NCBI RefSeq assembly: GCF_003968655.1
Contig: NZ_RXYK01000006.1
Span: 1 to 64,000 of the forward strand
Source of the DNA: Chlorobium phaeovibrioides
GTDB taxonomy: Bacteria > Bacteroidota > Chlorobiia > Chlorobiales > Chlorobiaceae
Length of the DNA: 64,000 nt
Reading direction: 5' to 3'
Below are positions 8,967-19,561 of this stretch, in pieces (the first letter of the stretch is position 1; each line of letters starts with the position of its first letter). The notes under the pieces were generated by a model. The model did not search any database, was not told where the DNA came from, and saw only the letters and a list, made by a program, of their open reading frames with translations. The translations under genes were made by a program, and so were the position numbers.

Positions 8967-10126
8967 CGTTCCCTTTCCTCCATTATGTTTTCCGGTTCTC
9001 TCGCCCCCCGCTTCATCATCCTCTTCCTGTGACTGGAAATACTGACAAGAATCCCAATTCCCAGAGAGTTGGCAAGAAGCGCCGTTCCCCCGTAACTGAT
9101 GAAGGGAAGAGCCACCCCTGTGGTTGGAATCAGGTGGCAGGCCACCGCAATATTGATGAATGCGAAAAGCGTGATGGCCACAGAAATACCTGCTGCAACA
9201 TAGCGCCCGAAAGCATCCGGGGCATTCTTGGCAATGATGATACCACAAACCAGAAGAGCGGTAAAAAGCAGCAGAACCACGACAGCCCCGATAAATCCAT
9301 ACTCCTCACCAATGACAACAAAAACGAAATCATTGTAGGAGAGCGGCAGATAGAGCTCCCGCTGCTTGCTCTCACCCATGCCAAGTCCCCTCAGGCCACC
9401 ATTTCCAAGCCCAATGAGCGCCTGAACCACCTGATAGCTCAGCTTTTTCTCATCCGAGGTAAAAAAAGCAGTCAGCCGGGCCATCCTGTAAGGGGCGCTC
9501 ATGGCATAAGCAGCGGCAATCGGGAGCATTGAAAGCAGCGTCACGCCCAGATGACGAAGACTCACCCCGCCGATAAACATCAGCGTCAATCCTATGATGC
9601 CGATCAGAGAGGCTGTACTGAAATTCGGTTCCAGAGCAACAAGCACAACAACCGTGAGGAGAAGCAGAAGCATGGGAAGAAAACTGGAAGTCCATTCCTT
9701 GATATAGCTCTGCTTCTCTTCAAGGAGGCGGGCCAGATGGAAAATGAGCGCATATTTGGCAAGATCAGAGGCCTGGAACTTCACCGGACCAAACCCTATC
9801 CATCGGGCGGCGCCATGAATGACCCCGACCACTTTCAGCATGAGCAGCAGCAGGAGGATGCCAATGGCGGCCATAAGGAACAGCCTGCTTATTTTCCGGA
9901 ACAGATGGTAGTCAATGCGCGCAACCCCGAGCACCACCCCGATGCCGGCAACAGTAAACACCAGATGCCGGTAAAGGAAATACTCGCGGTTTGAGAACTT
10001 GGTTTCAGCCCATCCGGCTCCACTGCTGTATACCACAACCACCCCGATGCACATCAGTACCGCCACAATGAGGAGCAGCATTTTGCCGGCAATCGCCCCG
10101 GCGCGTGATGTTTCTACGCTCTCCAT
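8963..10126 (-). CDS. ftsW: Septal peptidoglycan polymerase FtsW
   Basis: FtsW is the SEDS-family glycosyltransferase that polymerises lipid II at the septum together with its class B penicillin-binding protein. The 387-residue protein is rich in hydrophobic segments and carries the family's conserved C-terminal signature [22 protein letters not shown]. The start is ATG 10126, five bases after GGAGG, overlapping the murD stop by one base (TGATG); an in-frame extension to 10150 lies inside murD and lacks support. It sits between murD and murG, the classical position of ftsW rather than rodA. Confidence 0.96.
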   Translation of the reverse strand: MESVETSRAGAIAGKMLLLIVAVLMCIGVVVVYSSGAGWAETKFSNREYFLYRHLVFTVAGIGVVLGVARIDYHLFRKISRLFLMAAIGILLLLLMLKVVGVIHGAARWIGFGPVKFQASDLAKYALIFHLARLLEEKQSYIKEWTSSFLPMLLLLLTVVVLVALEPNFSTASLIGIIGLTLMFIGGVSLRHLGVTLLSMLPIAAAYAMSAPYRMARLTAFFTSDEKKLSYQVVQALIGLGNGGLRGLGMGESKQRELYLPLSYNDFVFVVIGEEYGFIGAVVVLLLFTALLVCGIIIAKNAPDAFGRYVAAGISVAITLFAFINIAVACHLIPTTGVALPFISYGGTALLANSLGIGILVSISSHRKRMMKRGAREPENIMEERER

Positions 10127-11523
10127 CACTCCTCCAGACTGTTGACACACTGCATGAAATGATCTCCGCGCTCTTCAAAATTCCTGAACATGTCAAAACT
10201 TGCGCATCCAGGAGAAAACAGCACCGTCCAGCCCTCTCCTGCCGCAGCACGGGCCAGCGACACCGCACCCTCAAGCGAAGCCGCCTCCTGAATCCTCGCA
10301 ACCCCTTTGAATGCCTCGGCAAGCAGCGCCCTCGACTCCCCGATGGAAAGAAGAAGCTCCACTTTTTCTGCCACAAGAGGAAGAACCGGACGATAGTCAT
10401 TGCCCTTGTCGCGTCCTCCGGCAATCAGCACAATCTTCCCCTCCACAGCCTCCAAAGCCTGACGCATAGCATTGACATTGGTCGCCTTCGAATCATTGAT
10501 CCAATCAGCACCCCCCAGACGGCGGACAAACTGCTGGCGGTGCCGAACGCCCTGAAAAGCCCCGAGCCCGTCCCGCACAACCCCGTCACCAATCCCCAGA
10601 GCCTCAGACACGGCAACTGCCGCAAGGGCATTATATATATTATGACGACCTCGGAAACTGTTTTTCAGGAACCCATCCGTCCTGGCAACCCTTCGCTCAC
10701 CACCGTCCCGCGCAACCACTATTTCTCCATCACGAAGAAATACCCCGTCGTGCATCACGCCAGCTGATGGCGGCTCCTCCAGAGAGAAGGGAACTCGCCT
10801 GAAAGGGAAGGCGCCACCGCCGAAATGCTCCTCAAGAAGAGAATCATCTGCATTGTATATAAGGGTATCCCCCTCTTTCTGGTTCATGCATATCCGGAAC
10901 TTCGCCGCCGCATACCGCTCCATGCTTCCGTCATAACGGCCGAGATGGTCGGGAGTGATATTGGTGAGAACTGACACATCAGGGCGGAATGAGACACACC
11001 GCTCAAGCTGATAGCTGCTCAGCTCCACTACCGCCGTGTCACCCTCCTCCATTTCACCAACCATGGCGGAAAACGGCACGCCAATATTGCCCACTCCCCA
11101 GGCGCGGTTTCCCCGAAGAGATCCCTCGGCTGCTGCAATATCATGCACCAGTGTGGCAGTGGTTGTTTTGCCGTCAGTACCGGTAATCCCCACAATCCGC
11201 GCACGGCAGAACCAGGATGCAACCTCAATTTCACTGTAGAGCTGAATCCCTCTTTCCTCAAGCGCCTTCACGGCCGAAGCTGAGGGAGGAATGCCCGGGC
11301 TGACAACCGAAAAGTCAACATCGAGAGCTCGCTCTGAATGACCACCCGACTCCACGCCAACACCGCACTGACGAAGCCGCTCAATCTCATCTTCCCCGAG
11401 AGAGCCAAGCTCGCTGAGCAGCACCGAGGCCCCGCGACCTGCCAGCAGAATGGCCGCAGCCACACCGCTTTTTCCGGCACCGATAACCGATACCCGTGCT
11501 CCCGATACACTCTGTCCCGTCAT
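10126..11523 (-). CDS. murD: UDP-N-acetylmuramoylalanine--D-glutamate ligase MurD
   Basis: MurD adds D-glutamate to UDP-MurNAc-L-Ala in the cytoplasm. The 465-residue protein has the N-terminal UDP-binding Rossmann motif [19 protein letters not shown], the central P-loop [19 protein letters not shown], and the C-terminal [20 protein letters not shown] and [15 protein letters not shown] blocks characteristic of MurD. ATG 11523 overlaps the mraY stop by 4 bp (ATGA). A 28-codon upstream extension would overlap mraY and looks non-coding. Confidence 0.97.
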   Translation of the reverse strand: MTGQSVSGARVSVIGAGKSGVAAAILLAGRGASVLLSELGSLGEDEIERLRQCGVGVESGGHSERALDVDFSVVSPGIPPSASAVKALEERGIQLYSEIEVASWFCRARIVGITGTDGKTTTATLVHDIAAAEGSLRGNRAWGVGNIGVPFSAMVGEMEEGDTAVVELSSYQLERCVSFRPDVSVLTNITPDHLGRYDGSMERYAAAKFRICMNQKEGDTLIYNADDSLLEEHFGGGAFPFRRVPFSLEEPPSAGVMHDGVFLRDGEIVVARDGGERRVARTDGFLKNSFRGRHNIYNALAAVAVSEALGIGDGVVRDGLGAFQGVRHRQQFVRRLGGADWINDSKATNVNAMRQALEAVEGKIVLIAGGRDKGNDYRPVLPLVAEKVELLLSIGESRALLAEAFKGVARIQEAASLEGAVSLARAAAGEGWTVLFSPGCASFDMFRNFEERGDHFMQCVNSLEE

Positions 11524-12623
11524 CTGAGTTTCAGTGTCATGAGGCTGGTGAGAAAAAGGAGGATGGTGACAATCCAGAACCGTATCACGATTTTCTGTTC
11601 CGCCCACCCTTTGAGCTGGAAATGATGGTGCAGAGGGGCCATCAGAAAAATCCTGCGACCCTCACCAAAACGCATCCGGGTATACTTGAAATAGAGCACC
11701 TGAAGGGAGACCGAGAGCGTCTCAAGAAAAAAGAGACCTCCAAGCACCGGAAGAAGGAGTTCCTGCTTGATAAGCAGGGCGGTCACAGCAATGGTGCTGC
11801 CAAGGGCAAGTGAACCGGTATCGCCCATGATGATCTCTGCCGGATTGGCGTTGAACCACAGAAAACCCACACAGGCCATAGTGGCAGCCATACAGACAAC
11901 AGCAATTTCACCGCCCCCCGGAATGAACGGAATTGAGAGATAGGATGCATAGACGACATTACCGGCAAGATAGGCGAATCCACCGAGCCCGAAAATGACG
12001 ATAGCTGAACTTCCGGCAGCCAGACCGTCCAGACCATCCGTAAGGTTGACGGCATTGGAGAGGGCAGTAATGATGAAAATGACCACAGGGACATAAAAAA
12101 TACCGTAATCAATGGTCAGATTTTTGAAAAACGGTACCGTAGTTTCTCTCATCAGCACAGAAAACGCCGGGTCCATTGAGGTGTAGATACCCACAACAAG
12201 CCCGAGGGAAATCTGACCGACCAGCTTCCAGCGCGCAGAAAGCCCCCCCTTCACCTTCAGCACCACTTTACTGTAGTCGTCAATAAAGCCGATAACCCCC
12301 ATCCACAGAAGCGCAAGCATGATAAGCCAGACATGGGGGTCAGTGAACTTCGCCCAGAGCAGTACAGAAACTTCAACCGAAATGATGATGAGCAGCCCCC
12401 CCATGGTCGGCAACTTCTTTTTCCTGTGTTCGGGAGGGGCCTCTTCCTTTACCGGCTCGATGAAACGGGCCCGGAGCAAGGCGATGAACCCCGGTCCCGC
12501 AACCAGGGTGATAAGGAGCGCCGTTATGGCCGCTGCGCTTGCCCTGAATGTAAGGTACTCGATAACACCGAGCCCCGGAGGATCAAAGACTTCATTGATG
12601 TACTTGAGCAGATAATAGAGCAT
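11520..12623 (-). CDS. mraY: Phospho-N-acetylmuramoyl-pentapeptide transferase MraY
   Basis: MraY is the integral membrane enzyme that attaches phospho-MurNAc-pentapeptide to undecaprenyl phosphate, giving lipid I. The 367-residue protein has about ten hydrophobic segments, the early [11 protein letters not shown] motif, the Mg-binding FIDDYSKV aspartates, [15 protein letters not shown] and the C-terminal [11 protein letters not shown] histidine motif. It starts 10 bp after the murF stop and its stop overlaps murD, consistent with one transcript for the whole cluster. Confidence 0.97.
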   Translation of the reverse strand: MLYYLLKYINEVFDPPGLGVIEYLTFRASAAAITALLITLVAGPGFIALLRARFIEPVKEEAPPEHRKKKLPTMGGLLIIISVEVSVLLWAKFTDPHVWLIMLALLWMGVIGFIDDYSKVVLKVKGGLSARWKLVGQISLGLVVGIYTSMDPAFSVLMRETTVPFFKNLTIDYGIFYVPVVIFIITALSNAVNLTDGLDGLAAGSSAIVIFGLGGFAYLAGNVVYASYLSIPFIPGGGEIAVVCMAATMACVGFLWFNANPAEIIMGDTGSLALGSTIAVTALLIKQELLLPVLGGLFFLETLSVSLQVLYFKYTRMRFGEGRRIFLMAPLHHHFQLKGWAEQKIVIRFWIVTILLFLTSLMTLKLR

Positions 12624-12633
12624 AGTGCGTCTT

Positions 12634-14055
12634 TCAGCTGTTTATTGTTCTCGCGGCCAGAATTGCCGTAACCGTCTCTTCAAGCTTCATTCCGCGCGAC
12701 CCTTTGAACAGGACCGTATCACCCTCTTCGAGTTCACGGGACAGAGCATCGAAAAGTTTTTCGCGGCTGGTGAAATGGCCCCGGCATCGGCCGGGGTTCA
12801 GGAAGCAGATGCTCCCGGCAAGCTCCCCAAAGGAAAAAATCATATCCACTGAGCTGCCAGCCAGGTATTTTCCCATCGCCTCGTGCTCTCCTGGGCCCGC
12901 ATCTCCAAGCTCAAGCATGTCACCGATAACAGCGATACGCCGTCCCTGACAGGGCATGTCAAGAAGAGCATCAATGGCCAGACGCATCGAGTCGGGATTG
13001 GCATTGTAGGTGTCGTTGAGAAGGGTGACCCCACCGGCAGAAACCACCTCAAGCCGCTTCCAGCCCTCCCTCGGCACAAGCCCCTCAAGGCCGCGCCGTA
13101 CTTCCCGGGGCTCAATACCGAAAAAGATCCCTACTGCTGCGGCCGCAAGCGCGTTGAGCACATTGTGCCGGCCCGTAAAATTAAGCCGTATCTCCTCATC
13201 CCCCCGCTCTGAATACAGCATAAACCGGAGAGAGCCATCGGGAAGAACGCTGAGGGCCCCGCCCCGGCATGAGCAGCAATCCCCGCAATGCATTCCGTAG
13301 AGTATATGGCGCTGAGGGTCGGTTGCAGCATCGCGGAGACGAGGGTCATCATTATTGACAAAAATGGTTCCGCCTGTTTCATCAAGAAAGGAGAACAGAG
13401 CCCGCTCCGCTCTGGCAACTCCATCCAGATTCACAAGAAACTCAAGGTGCTCATGGCCGATGTTGGTCAAAAGGCCGTGCGACGGCCGTGCAATTGAGGT
13501 GAGAAGCTCCATCTCTCCGGGATGGTTGATACCCATCTCCACAACAGCAATTTCCGTTTCCCGCCTCATGGCAAGAAGCGTCAGCGGAACGCCAAGATGA
13601 TTATTAAGATTTGCGTGGCTCATATGGACCCGCATCGCTGTAGAAAGAACCGCGCCAAGCATCTCCTTGGTCGTGGTTTTTCCGTTGCTTCCCCCGACGC
13701 CTACCACCGGAATGGAAAACGACTCCCTATAGATTGCTGCCAGCTGCTGCAGCCCCGAAACGGTATCCTGAACAACAAGAGTTCCCCGCCCGGGAGGAGG
13801 AAGGGGAGAGCCGGAAGCCGAATACCACTCCCGTGAAACCATCACCATTCTGGCGCCCCGCCGGAACACATCATCAACAAACCGATGGCCGTCCGTCCGC
13901 TCACCCAGCAGGGCAACAAAAATCCCCCCCTCTTCAACCTTTCTTGAATCAATGCTGACCACCGGATCCGCAACCTCAGGAGGCATTGGCTCCCCGGGGT
14001 TCATGACAAGTTCGCCACACCGCCTGAAATCATGTAATGAGAGCACCCCTTTCAT
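12634..14055 (-). CDS. murF: UDP-MurNAc-tripeptide--D-alanyl-D-alanine ligase MurF
   Basis: MurF completes the cytoplasmic precursor by adding D-Ala-D-Ala. The 473-residue protein shows the N-terminal substrate domain ([25 protein letters not shown]), the P-loop [19 protein letters not shown], the carbamylated-Lys region and the C-terminal block [20 protein letters not shown], which is diagnostic of MurF. ATG 14055 overlaps the murE stop by 4 bp and is preceded by GGGAGG. A Cys-rich patch in the middle ([12 protein letters not shown]) is unusual for a MurF, but I cannot say it has a role. Confidence 0.96.
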   Translation of the reverse strand: MKGVLSLHDFRRCGELVMNPGEPMPPEVADPVVSIDSRKVEEGGIFVALLGERTDGHRFVDDVFRRGARMVMVSREWYSASGSPLPPPGRGTLVVQDTVSGLQQLAAIYRESFSIPVVGVGGSNGKTTTKEMLGAVLSTAMRVHMSHANLNNHLGVPLTLLAMRRETEIAVVEMGINHPGEMELLTSIARPSHGLLTNIGHEHLEFLVNLDGVARAERALFSFLDETGGTIFVNNDDPRLRDAATDPQRHILYGMHCGDCCSCRGGALSVLPDGSLRFMLYSERGDEEIRLNFTGRHNVLNALAAAAVGIFFGIEPREVRRGLEGLVPREGWKRLEVVSAGGVTLLNDTYNANPDSMRLAIDALLDMPCQGRRIAVIGDMLELGDAGPGEHEAMGKYLAGSSVDMIFSFGELAGSICFLNPGRCRGHFTSREKLFDALSRELEEGDTVLFKGSRGMKLEETVTAILAARTINS

Positions 14056-15599
14056 ACGCCCTCCCCACCTGCTGAAGGCATGCAGCCATCCGCCCCAAGG
14101 GAGTTGAGCAGAAACTCCCGATCCGAAAAAAACACCCGTTTTCCCATACTCTCCTGATATGATTCTCTGCCTTTACCCGCCACAAGGAGAATGTCGAGCT
14201 CTCCAAGCTCTGCAACAGCCGTGCTGATAGCCGTCCCCCGATCCGCAATCCGGCGATGGCCAATGCAGCTCATTCCCTGCTCAATATCGTCAAGAATCCT
14301 CTCCGGATCCTCACTCCTCGGGTTGTCGGAAGTAAGAATGACCATATCGGCAAGCTCCTCGGCAATCCGGCCCATGACCGGCCGCTTGGAAGCATCGCGG
14401 TCACCTCCGCAACCAAAAACCACAGCCAGCCGCCCGCCAACCGGCTTCAGACGGGCAAGCGTCTGAAGAACCCGCTGAAGAGCGTCAGGCGTATGTGCAT
14501 AATCAACAATCGCCCTGACCCTGCCCGGCCCTCCGTCCACCCGCTCCATGCGGCCCTGAACCGGAGGCAGGAAGGGGAAGCTGGCAGCAGCAGCCCCTCC
14601 CGATACTCCCATTGCATGGCAGGTGGCTGCGGCAAGCAGCGCATTCATCACATTGAATCTTCCCGGAAGCAGAAGCTCTCCATCAAACATTCCATCAGGA
14701 AATGAAAGCCGCAGATGCGAGGACTGAGCATCCTCACCGGTAACCTCTGCCAGGAACCACTCCCCGCAAACATTCCAATCGGCCCGCCTCTCTACGCCAG
14801 AGAGAGAACATCCGCTACAAGACGCAGGCGGGAGCCCTTCGGCCATAAAGGAAGCGCGGGGATCGTCCATATTGAGCACCGCCCTGCCCTCTGGCAGAAG
14901 TTGCCGGAACAGGCGTTGTTTGGCCGAAGCATACGCCTCCATTGAACCATGAAAATCAAGATGGTCAACCGTCAGGTTGGTGAATACAGCAACCCTGAAA
15001 CGGACACCGTGAACACGCTGAAGCATGAGTGCATGTGATGAAACCTCCATGGCAACAGCCCGGCAACCCTCATCAACCATTCTCCTCAGAAGCCTGTGCA
15101 GTCCATGGGCCTCGGGAGTGGTCCTCTCAAGAGGAATCTCCTCATCCCCGATCACAGCCCGACCCGTGCCGATATAACCACAACGGATACCATTATGGTT
15201 GAGCATGGCAGCAATGAGCATCGCCGTCGTCGTCTTGCCATTTGTTCCACTCACCCCGATGACATCAAGCTGCTCCGAAGCCCCGCCATACAATGCGAAC
15301 GCCGCCTCGGCAAGCGCCAGGCGGGCATCGGGAACCTTTATGAAACAGACTCCCGGAGGGACATCGCCCCCGGGGAACTCTTCGCAGATGACAGCCGCGG
15401 CACCCCGACTGACTGCATCAGCCACAAAATCATGTCCGTCAGCCTGAAATCCCCTGACTGCAACAAACAGGCCGCCCTGCTCAATGTCGCGCGAATCGCT
15501 GGAAATCATCGACAGAGATCCCCGGCAGGGGGCATCCGAAAGAATTTCCGGCGCGGTGAGCGCATCAAGAAAACGCGAAACGGGAAGGGAAGTGCTCAC
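14052..15599 (-). CDS. murE: UDP-MurNAc-dipeptide--diaminopimelate ligase MurE
   Basis: MurE adds the third stem residue. The P-loop is GVSGTNGKTTTAMLIAAML, and the C-terminal TSDNPRSEDPERILDDI contains DNPR, the motif for meso-diaminopimelate rather than lysine, so the wall is DAP type. The start is set at GTG 15599: it follows AGAGGAGG and overlaps the ftsI stop by 4 bp (GTGA), giving 515 residues, normal for MurE. A 47-codon in-frame extension lies inside ftsI in a basic, low-complexity stretch and is not supported. Confidence 0.95.
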   Translation of the reverse strand: MSTSLPVSRFLDALTAPEILSDAPCRGSLSMISSDSRDIEQGGLFVAVRGFQADGHDFVADAVSRGAAAVICEEFPGGDVPPGVCFIKVPDARLALAEAAFALYGGASEQLDVIGVSGTNGKTTTAMLIAAMLNHNGIRCGYIGTGRAVIGDEEIPLERTTPEAHGLHRLLRRMVDEGCRAVAMEVSSHALMLQRVHGVRFRVAVFTNLTVDHLDFHGSMEAYASAKQRLFRQLLPEGRAVLNMDDPRASFMAEGLPPASCSGCSLSGVERRADWNVCGEWFLAEVTGEDAQSSHLRLSFPDGMFDGELLLPGRFNVMNALLAAATCHAMGVSGGAAAASFPFLPPVQGRMERVDGGPGRVRAIVDYAHTPDALQRVLQTLARLKPVGGRLAVVFGCGGDRDASKRPVMGRIAEELADMVILTSDNPRSEDPERILDDIEQGMSCIGHRRIADRGTAISTAVAELGELDILLVAGKGRESYQESMGKRVFFSDREFLLNSLGADGCMPSAGGEGV

Positions 15600-17590
15600 A
15601 TGGTCCTCCTCTCCATATCCTGATCTGCGATGGTCACCGTTATGGTCCTTTTCTTTTCCACCCGGCTTCCGGGCGCAATACTCTGTGCGACAACGAAACC
15701 CTTCCGCTCCCCGGAAACATCCATTCTCAACCCAAGCCACCGCAACAGCCGTTTTGCATCATCAGCACTCATGCCTGCCAGTTCGGGCACGGCTACGGTT
15801 CTGATGGAACGGAGCTCCTCCTGCTCGGCGGAATGCATGGAAAGGTTTTGCTGAAGCTCCCCGGAACAGGCAATCATCCTTGAAGCAATAGAGGAAAACG
15901 AAGGGGCTGCTACAGTGGAGGCATAATAGGCCGGTTTCGGATCTTCAACAAGGACGATGATTGCATAACGGGGATCCTCTACGGGGAAATAGCCGACAAA
16001 TGAAGAAACATAGACCCTGCTCCTGTAGCTGCCATCGGTCACGCGCTGGGCCGTACCGGTTTTTCCGGCAACACTTATCCCCCGAATGGCTGCGCTGACT
16101 GCCGTTCCACTGTCAACCACAGCCCGGAAATACTCACGACTGAGATAATCAGCGCTCCTTTTGGACATCACGCGGCGAACCTCCTCAGGCTTACTCTCGC
16201 TCACAACCCGCCCATCCGGCTCCCGAACCTTTCTGATAATCCTCGGACGCATCAGCACCCCGCCATTGGCTACGGCGGCATAGGCCTGCAGAATCTGAAG
16301 CGGCGTTGTCATCACCTCATACCCATAGCCCATCCAGGGAAGGGTTGTTCCGCTCCATTCTTTCAGGGGCTTCACCTTACCGGGAAGCTCTCCTATCAAC
16401 CCGACACCTGTTTTTGAACCAAAGCCGAACCGGCGGACATATTCATGGAATTTCTCACCCCCAACCTCCATTGCAATTTTGGCCGCCACGATGTTGCTTG
16501 AATACATGATTGCTTCCCGAAAGGAGATATCCCCGTAAGGCTCGTGATCCGTTATTTTCAGTCTGTAGACCGGCAAGGTGCCATTATGTGCGAACACCAT
16601 GTCCCCGGCCTTCATGTGCAGCTCATCGGTTGCCGCTGCAGCCATCACTATCTTGAAGGTTGATCCCGGCTCGAAGCTGTCCGTCACCGAACGGTTTCTC
16701 GCCTTTTCCGGCGTCCATGTCGAACGGTTGTTAAGGTTGAATGTGGGGCTGTTGGCCATGGCAAGAATCTCGCCTGTTTTCACCTCCATCACAATGCCCG
16801 TTGCTGCCGCAGCGTTGTATTTCGACACAATTCCGGCAAGCTCATCCTCAACAACGCTCTGGATATCGCCATCAATGGTCAGCTCCACCGTCTTCCCCTT
16901 CAGGGGCTCCTGCTGGCGTGCATCCGGAGCAGGAAACTTCTCGCCCGTAGCCGTTCTCTGATAGACAGTTGTACCGTCGCGCCCCCGAAGCTCTCTGTCA
17001 AGCTTCAGCTCAATCCCGCTGATTCCGTGGTTGCTGCTGTTGGTGACCCCTATCAACTGGGCCGCCACATTCAGATAATAGCGTTGATGCTCCCGGTCGA
17101 ACCATACGCCAGGAATCTTCTCATGCATCAGCGCCATGGCCTTTGCAATGGGTATCTTCCGTCCGAGAACAGCCACACCCCGGCTCTTTCTCAGCTCTTT
17201 AAGGTACGACTGGCGACTGCCTCCAAGATGACGGGCGAAGAGCGATGCAATATGAGAAGAGTTGTCAAATGTTCCATGACGCCCTTTACCCCTTGGATGC
17301 GGGGTCCGGCGCACTATCCTCGGATCGGCATAAAACGATACCGACTCAATGCTTTCGGCAAGCATTCGTCCTCTGCGGTCAAGAATGTCGCCCCTGCTGG
17401 CCACGCTGGTGACCTCCCGCAGATACTGCCGTGCCGCCTTGTCCCGATACCCGCTTCCCTCAATAATCTGAATATGAAAGAGCATAGCGACAAGGCCAGC
17501 CAGAAACAGGACAAATCCAAGCACAACACCCCCTATCCTGCGGGCAAACAGGCTCTCTTCAGCGCTCGGAATGTTCGGCTCATCATGCAT
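15596..17590 (-). CDS. ftsI: Septal penicillin-binding protein (FtsI/PBP3 type) with one PASTA domain
   Basis: This class B transpeptidase cross-links septal peptidoglycan as partner of FtsW. Features in order: short cytoplasmic tail, membrane anchor at about residues 18-42, the N-terminal pedestal domain, then the transpeptidase with STFK (active Ser near residue 310), YSSN and KTGTAQ motifs. After the catalytic domain, about residues 600-664 (VPELAGMSADDAKRLLRWLG) form a single PASTA domain, like Gram-positive or spore-forming homologues and unlike E. coli FtsI. It follows ftsL by 27 bp and overlaps murE. Position and length (664) support the septal rather than the elongation enzyme. Confidence 0.94.
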   Translation of the reverse strand: MHDEPNIPSAEESLFARRIGGVVLGFVLFLAGLVAMLFHIQIIEGSGYRDKAARQYLREVTSVASRGDILDRRGRMLAESIESVSFYADPRIVRRTPHPRGKGRHGTFDNSSHIASLFARHLGGSRQSYLKELRKSRGVAVLGRKIPIAKAMALMHEKIPGVWFDREHQRYYLNVAAQLIGVTNSSNHGISGIELKLDRELRGRDGTTVYQRTATGEKFPAPDARQQEPLKGKTVELTIDGDIQSVVEDELAGIVSKYNAAAATGIVMEVKTGEILAMANSPTFNLNNRSTWTPEKARNRSVTDSFEPGSTFKIVMAAAATDELHMKAGDMVFAHNGTLPVYRLKITDHEPYGDISFREAIMYSSNIVAAKIAMEVGGEKFHEYVRRFGFGSKTGVGLIGELPGKVKPLKEWSGTTLPWMGYGYEVMTTPLQILQAYAAVANGGVLMRPRIIRKVREPDGRVVSESKPEEVRRVMSKRSADYLSREYFRAVVDSGTAVSAAIRGISVAGKTGTAQRVTDGSYRSRVYVSSFVGYFPVEDPRYAIIVLVEDPKPAYYASTVAAPSFSSIASRMIACSGELQQNLSMHSAEQEELRSIRTVAVPELAGMSADDAKRLLRWLGLRMDVSGERKGFVVAQSIAPGSRVEKKRTITVTIADQDMERRTM

Positions 17591-17617
17591 GAGGGTCTCT
17601 TTTGTCTCTATCGCGGT

Positions 17618-18082
17618 TCAGGGTTCAAGCCAAACAGGAGGCTCCGGTGAAGAGGTAAGGCCAAGCCCCCCGGCAACCTCCGTAAGGCTATGAATGCTCT
17701 GCAGCTCACGCACCTTCAGCTCCTGCGAAGCAAGCACGCTCCGGGTAAGGCGGATGGTACTGCGAAGACGGTCATTGCGCGCAGAAAGATTTTTTATGGC
17801 CAGAATATTGTTGACCTGAAACAGCCCGATTACGGTGACAGCCAGAAGAATGACAAAGGAACGAAGCCGCAGCAGCTTGCTGAAGTCAAACCTCACCCCT
17901 CCAGCCTCATCAACCCCTACTCCTGTATGCCCCCGGGGGGAAGAGGGCTGAAGCACAGGCTCCTCATTACAAGGAATCTCTACCGGCAGAGAAACTTCCG
18001 CCGTCCGGTCAAGAGGCCCGGGCCCCTTGAAAAAGTGACTGCTTCTGGCAGCAATGGCACTCAGGCTGAACATACTCTTCAC
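17618..18082 (-). CDS. ftsL: FtsL-like divisome protein
   Basis: A 154-residue bitopic protein between rsmH and ftsI, the usual position of ftsL. About 70 polar cytoplasmic residues precede one membrane segment (SFVILLAVTVIGLFQVNNILA) and a periplasmic helical stretch with regular hydrophobics (LSARNDRLRSTIRLTRSVLASQELKVRELQ) that could form the coiled coil with FtsB/DivIC. FtsL proteins share little sequence, so topology and position carry the call. The cytoplasmic tail is longer than the few dozen residues common in other FtsL proteins. GTG 18082 overlaps the rsmH stop by 4 bp; ATG 18073 is an alternative with a plausible AGGGAG. Confidence 0.72.
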   Translation of the reverse strand: MKSMFSLSAIAARSSHFFKGPGPLDRTAEVSLPVEIPCNEEPVLQPSSPRGHTGVGVDEAGGVRFDFSKLLRLRSFVILLAVTVIGLFQVNNILAIKNLSARNDRLRSTIRLTRSVLASQELKVRELQSIHSLTEVAGGLGLTSSPEPPVWLEP

Positions 18083-19062
18083 TCCCTGTTCTCCATTTTT
18101 TCAATCACCCTCATTTTCGCACTTCTGGCGCGGGGGTTCCGGGCAACCTCCTCCGCCCCTGCCCGAACCGGCTTTCCTGTAACGGCAATTGCTGCGGCAG
18201 GCCTCACCGGCTCCCTCAGCCCTACCCCTTTCGGGCCCCAGTCGGCCGTCGTCAGAGAAGAAAAAAACCTCTTGACCATCCTATCCTCAAGCGAGTGGTA
18301 ACTGATGACAGCCATTCTCCCTCCCGGTTTGAGCAGCATAACTCCATCCCCGAGGACCCTCTCCAAAACCTCCAGCTCCTGGTTCACCGCAATCCTCAGT
18401 GCCTGAAACACACGGGACAGCGACTTCATCACCCGCTCCCGTCCAAACACCACACTGCGCACCAAATCCGCAAGCTCATCTGTTGTATGAAAAGGGCCCT
18501 TCTCAACCCTACGGGTCGTCACCGCACGGGCAATCACCCGGCTCAGGGGCTCCTCTCCATACCTGAAAAAAATTGAAGCAAGCTCCGCCTCTGGAGCAGT
18601 ATTGAGAATATCGGCGGCAGTCCCCGTCGCCCCGCTGTCCATACGCATGTCGAGAGGCCCCGGCTGCATGTAACTGAACCCGCGAAGCGGAACATCCAGC
18701 TGGTGGGACGACACCCCGAGATCCAGAAGGATCCCCGAGGCTTGCGGCTCCATACCCCGCGAACCGGCCTCGCGTGCACTCAGCGCCGCAATGTTCCCGA
18801 AATTCCCCTTGAGGGCAACCGCATGCTCCCGATAATCCGCAAGCCTCTCCCCGGCCTCCTGCAGCGCCTCATCATCCTGATCAATTCCCAAAAGAAGCGA
18901 ACCCTCCAGCCAGCCTGAACGCTCAAGCTCACAGAGAATGGCAAGCGAGTGGCCGCCGCCACCCAGTGTTCCGTCCAGATAGAGGCCGGGACCGCGGACA
19001 AGCATGGAAACCGACTCCGGAGCAAGAACCGGCTCATGATAACAACTCTTCATACCGCCCAT
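18079..19062 (-). CDS. rsmH: 16S rRNA (cytosine-1402-N4)-methyltransferase RsmH (MraW)
   Basis: RsmH methylates N4 of C1402 in the decoding centre of 16S rRNA. The 327-residue protein has the SAM-binding motif LYLDGTLGGGGHS, the substrate segment GILLDLGVSSHQLD followed by RGFSYMQPGPLDMRMD, and the C-terminal GGRMAVISYHSLEDRMVKRFF with its conserved SYHSLEDR. It is the second gene of the cluster: its ATG at 19062 overlaps the mraZ stop by one base. A second in-frame ATG at 19053 is also possible. Confidence 0.96.
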   Translation of the reverse strand: MGGMKSCYHEPVLAPESVSMLVRGPGLYLDGTLGGGGHSLAILCELERSGWLEGSLLLGIDQDDEALQEAGERLADYREHAVALKGNFGNIAALSAREAGSRGMEPQASGILLDLGVSSHQLDVPLRGFSYMQPGPLDMRMDSGATGTAADILNTAPEAELASIFFRYGEEPLSRVIARAVTTRRVEKGPFHTTDELADLVRSVVFGRERVMKSLSRVFQALRIAVNQELEVLERVLGDGVMLLKPGGRMAVISYHSLEDRMVKRFFSSLTTADWGPKGVGLREPVRPAAAIAVTGKPVRAGAEEVARNPRARSAKMRVIEKMENRE

Positions 19063-19532
19063 CAGAAATACCGCCCCGCAAGCGCGGCGAACCGCCCGCT
19101 GCTTCCATCAACAACACCGCGGAGCCTGGCCGGCTCCCAGACAATCATTTTTGTATCTGCTCCAAGAATAACCACTTCGCCCGAAATCCCGGCATGCTCA
19201 AGAAACTCGCGTGAAAGGGGAATGCGGCCCTGACGGTCAAGCTCCACCATTTCCAGGCACTCATACATAAGTGTTTTAAGAAGCCTCTCTTCGGGATTGA
19301 AGTCGGACAGGGCAGAGATGCTCTTTCCCATTCCCTCCCATACCGAGGGTTCATACAGCTCAAGCGAGCCGTCAGAAGTCTTCATCACATAAAGCGCACC
19401 GAACCGGCCATACTCCGAGGCTCCGCCATCACAGGAGCCGGCATCTGCAAATTTCCGGCGAAACCTCGCCGGAATCATCAGCCGCCCCTTCTCATCAATG
19501 CTATGTCGTTCTTTTCCTATAAAACCGGCCAT
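19062..19532 (-). CDS. mraZ: Transcriptional regulator MraZ
   Basis: MraZ is a DNA-binding protein of the AbrB-like double-swapped-hairpin fold that represses its own dcw operon. The start is set at ATG 19532 (156 residues), giving the family-typical beginning MAGFIGKERHSIDEKGRLMIPARFR; ATG 19535 is adjacent. The two MraZ half-domains are visible: the first around DEKGRLMIPARF and the second around ELDRQGRIPLSREFLEHAGI. An upstream in-frame ATG at 19565 would place the operator repeats inside the coding sequence and add an atypical Lys-rich tail, so it is disfavoured. It is the first gene of the dcw cluster. Confidence 0.93.
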   Translation of the reverse strand: MAGFIGKERHSIDEKGRLMIPARFRRKFADAGSCDGGASEYGRFGALYVMKTSDGSLELYEPSVWEGMGKSISALSDFNPEERLLKTLMYECLEMVELDRQGRIPLSREFLEHAGISGEVVILGADTKMIVWEPARLRGVVDGSSGRFAALAGRYF

Positions 19533-19536
19533 CATG

Positions 19537-19561
19537 ACCCATTTTTTACCATTTTTCACCA
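19537..19561 (-). promoter_or_regulatory. MraZ-type operator: three TGGKN repeats with 5-bp spacing
   Basis: On the minus strand three pentamers, TGGTG (19561-19557), TGGTA (19551-19547) and TGGGT (19541-19537), are separated by two runs of exactly five A. MraZ proteins are known to bind tandem TGGGN-like repeats with a 10-bp period upstream of mraZ, so this fits an autoregulatory site. It ends 1 to 4 bases before the two possible mraZ start codons, closer than in the E. coli example, so a bound protein could block transcript elongation or initiation near the start. Confidence 0.8.

Noticed and set aside
8967-9248. In-frame N-terminal extension of MurG rich in Cys and His
   Set aside because: It lies wholly inside ftsW in another frame, resembles no MurG N-terminus, and the ATG at 8966 has a strong ribosome binding site and the family start.
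8696-9532. 278-codon plus-strand open frame opposite murG and ftsW
   Set aside because: Composition is typical of the antisense of a GC-rich gene (many Pro, Arg, Gln, Asn) and it crosses two well-supported genes.
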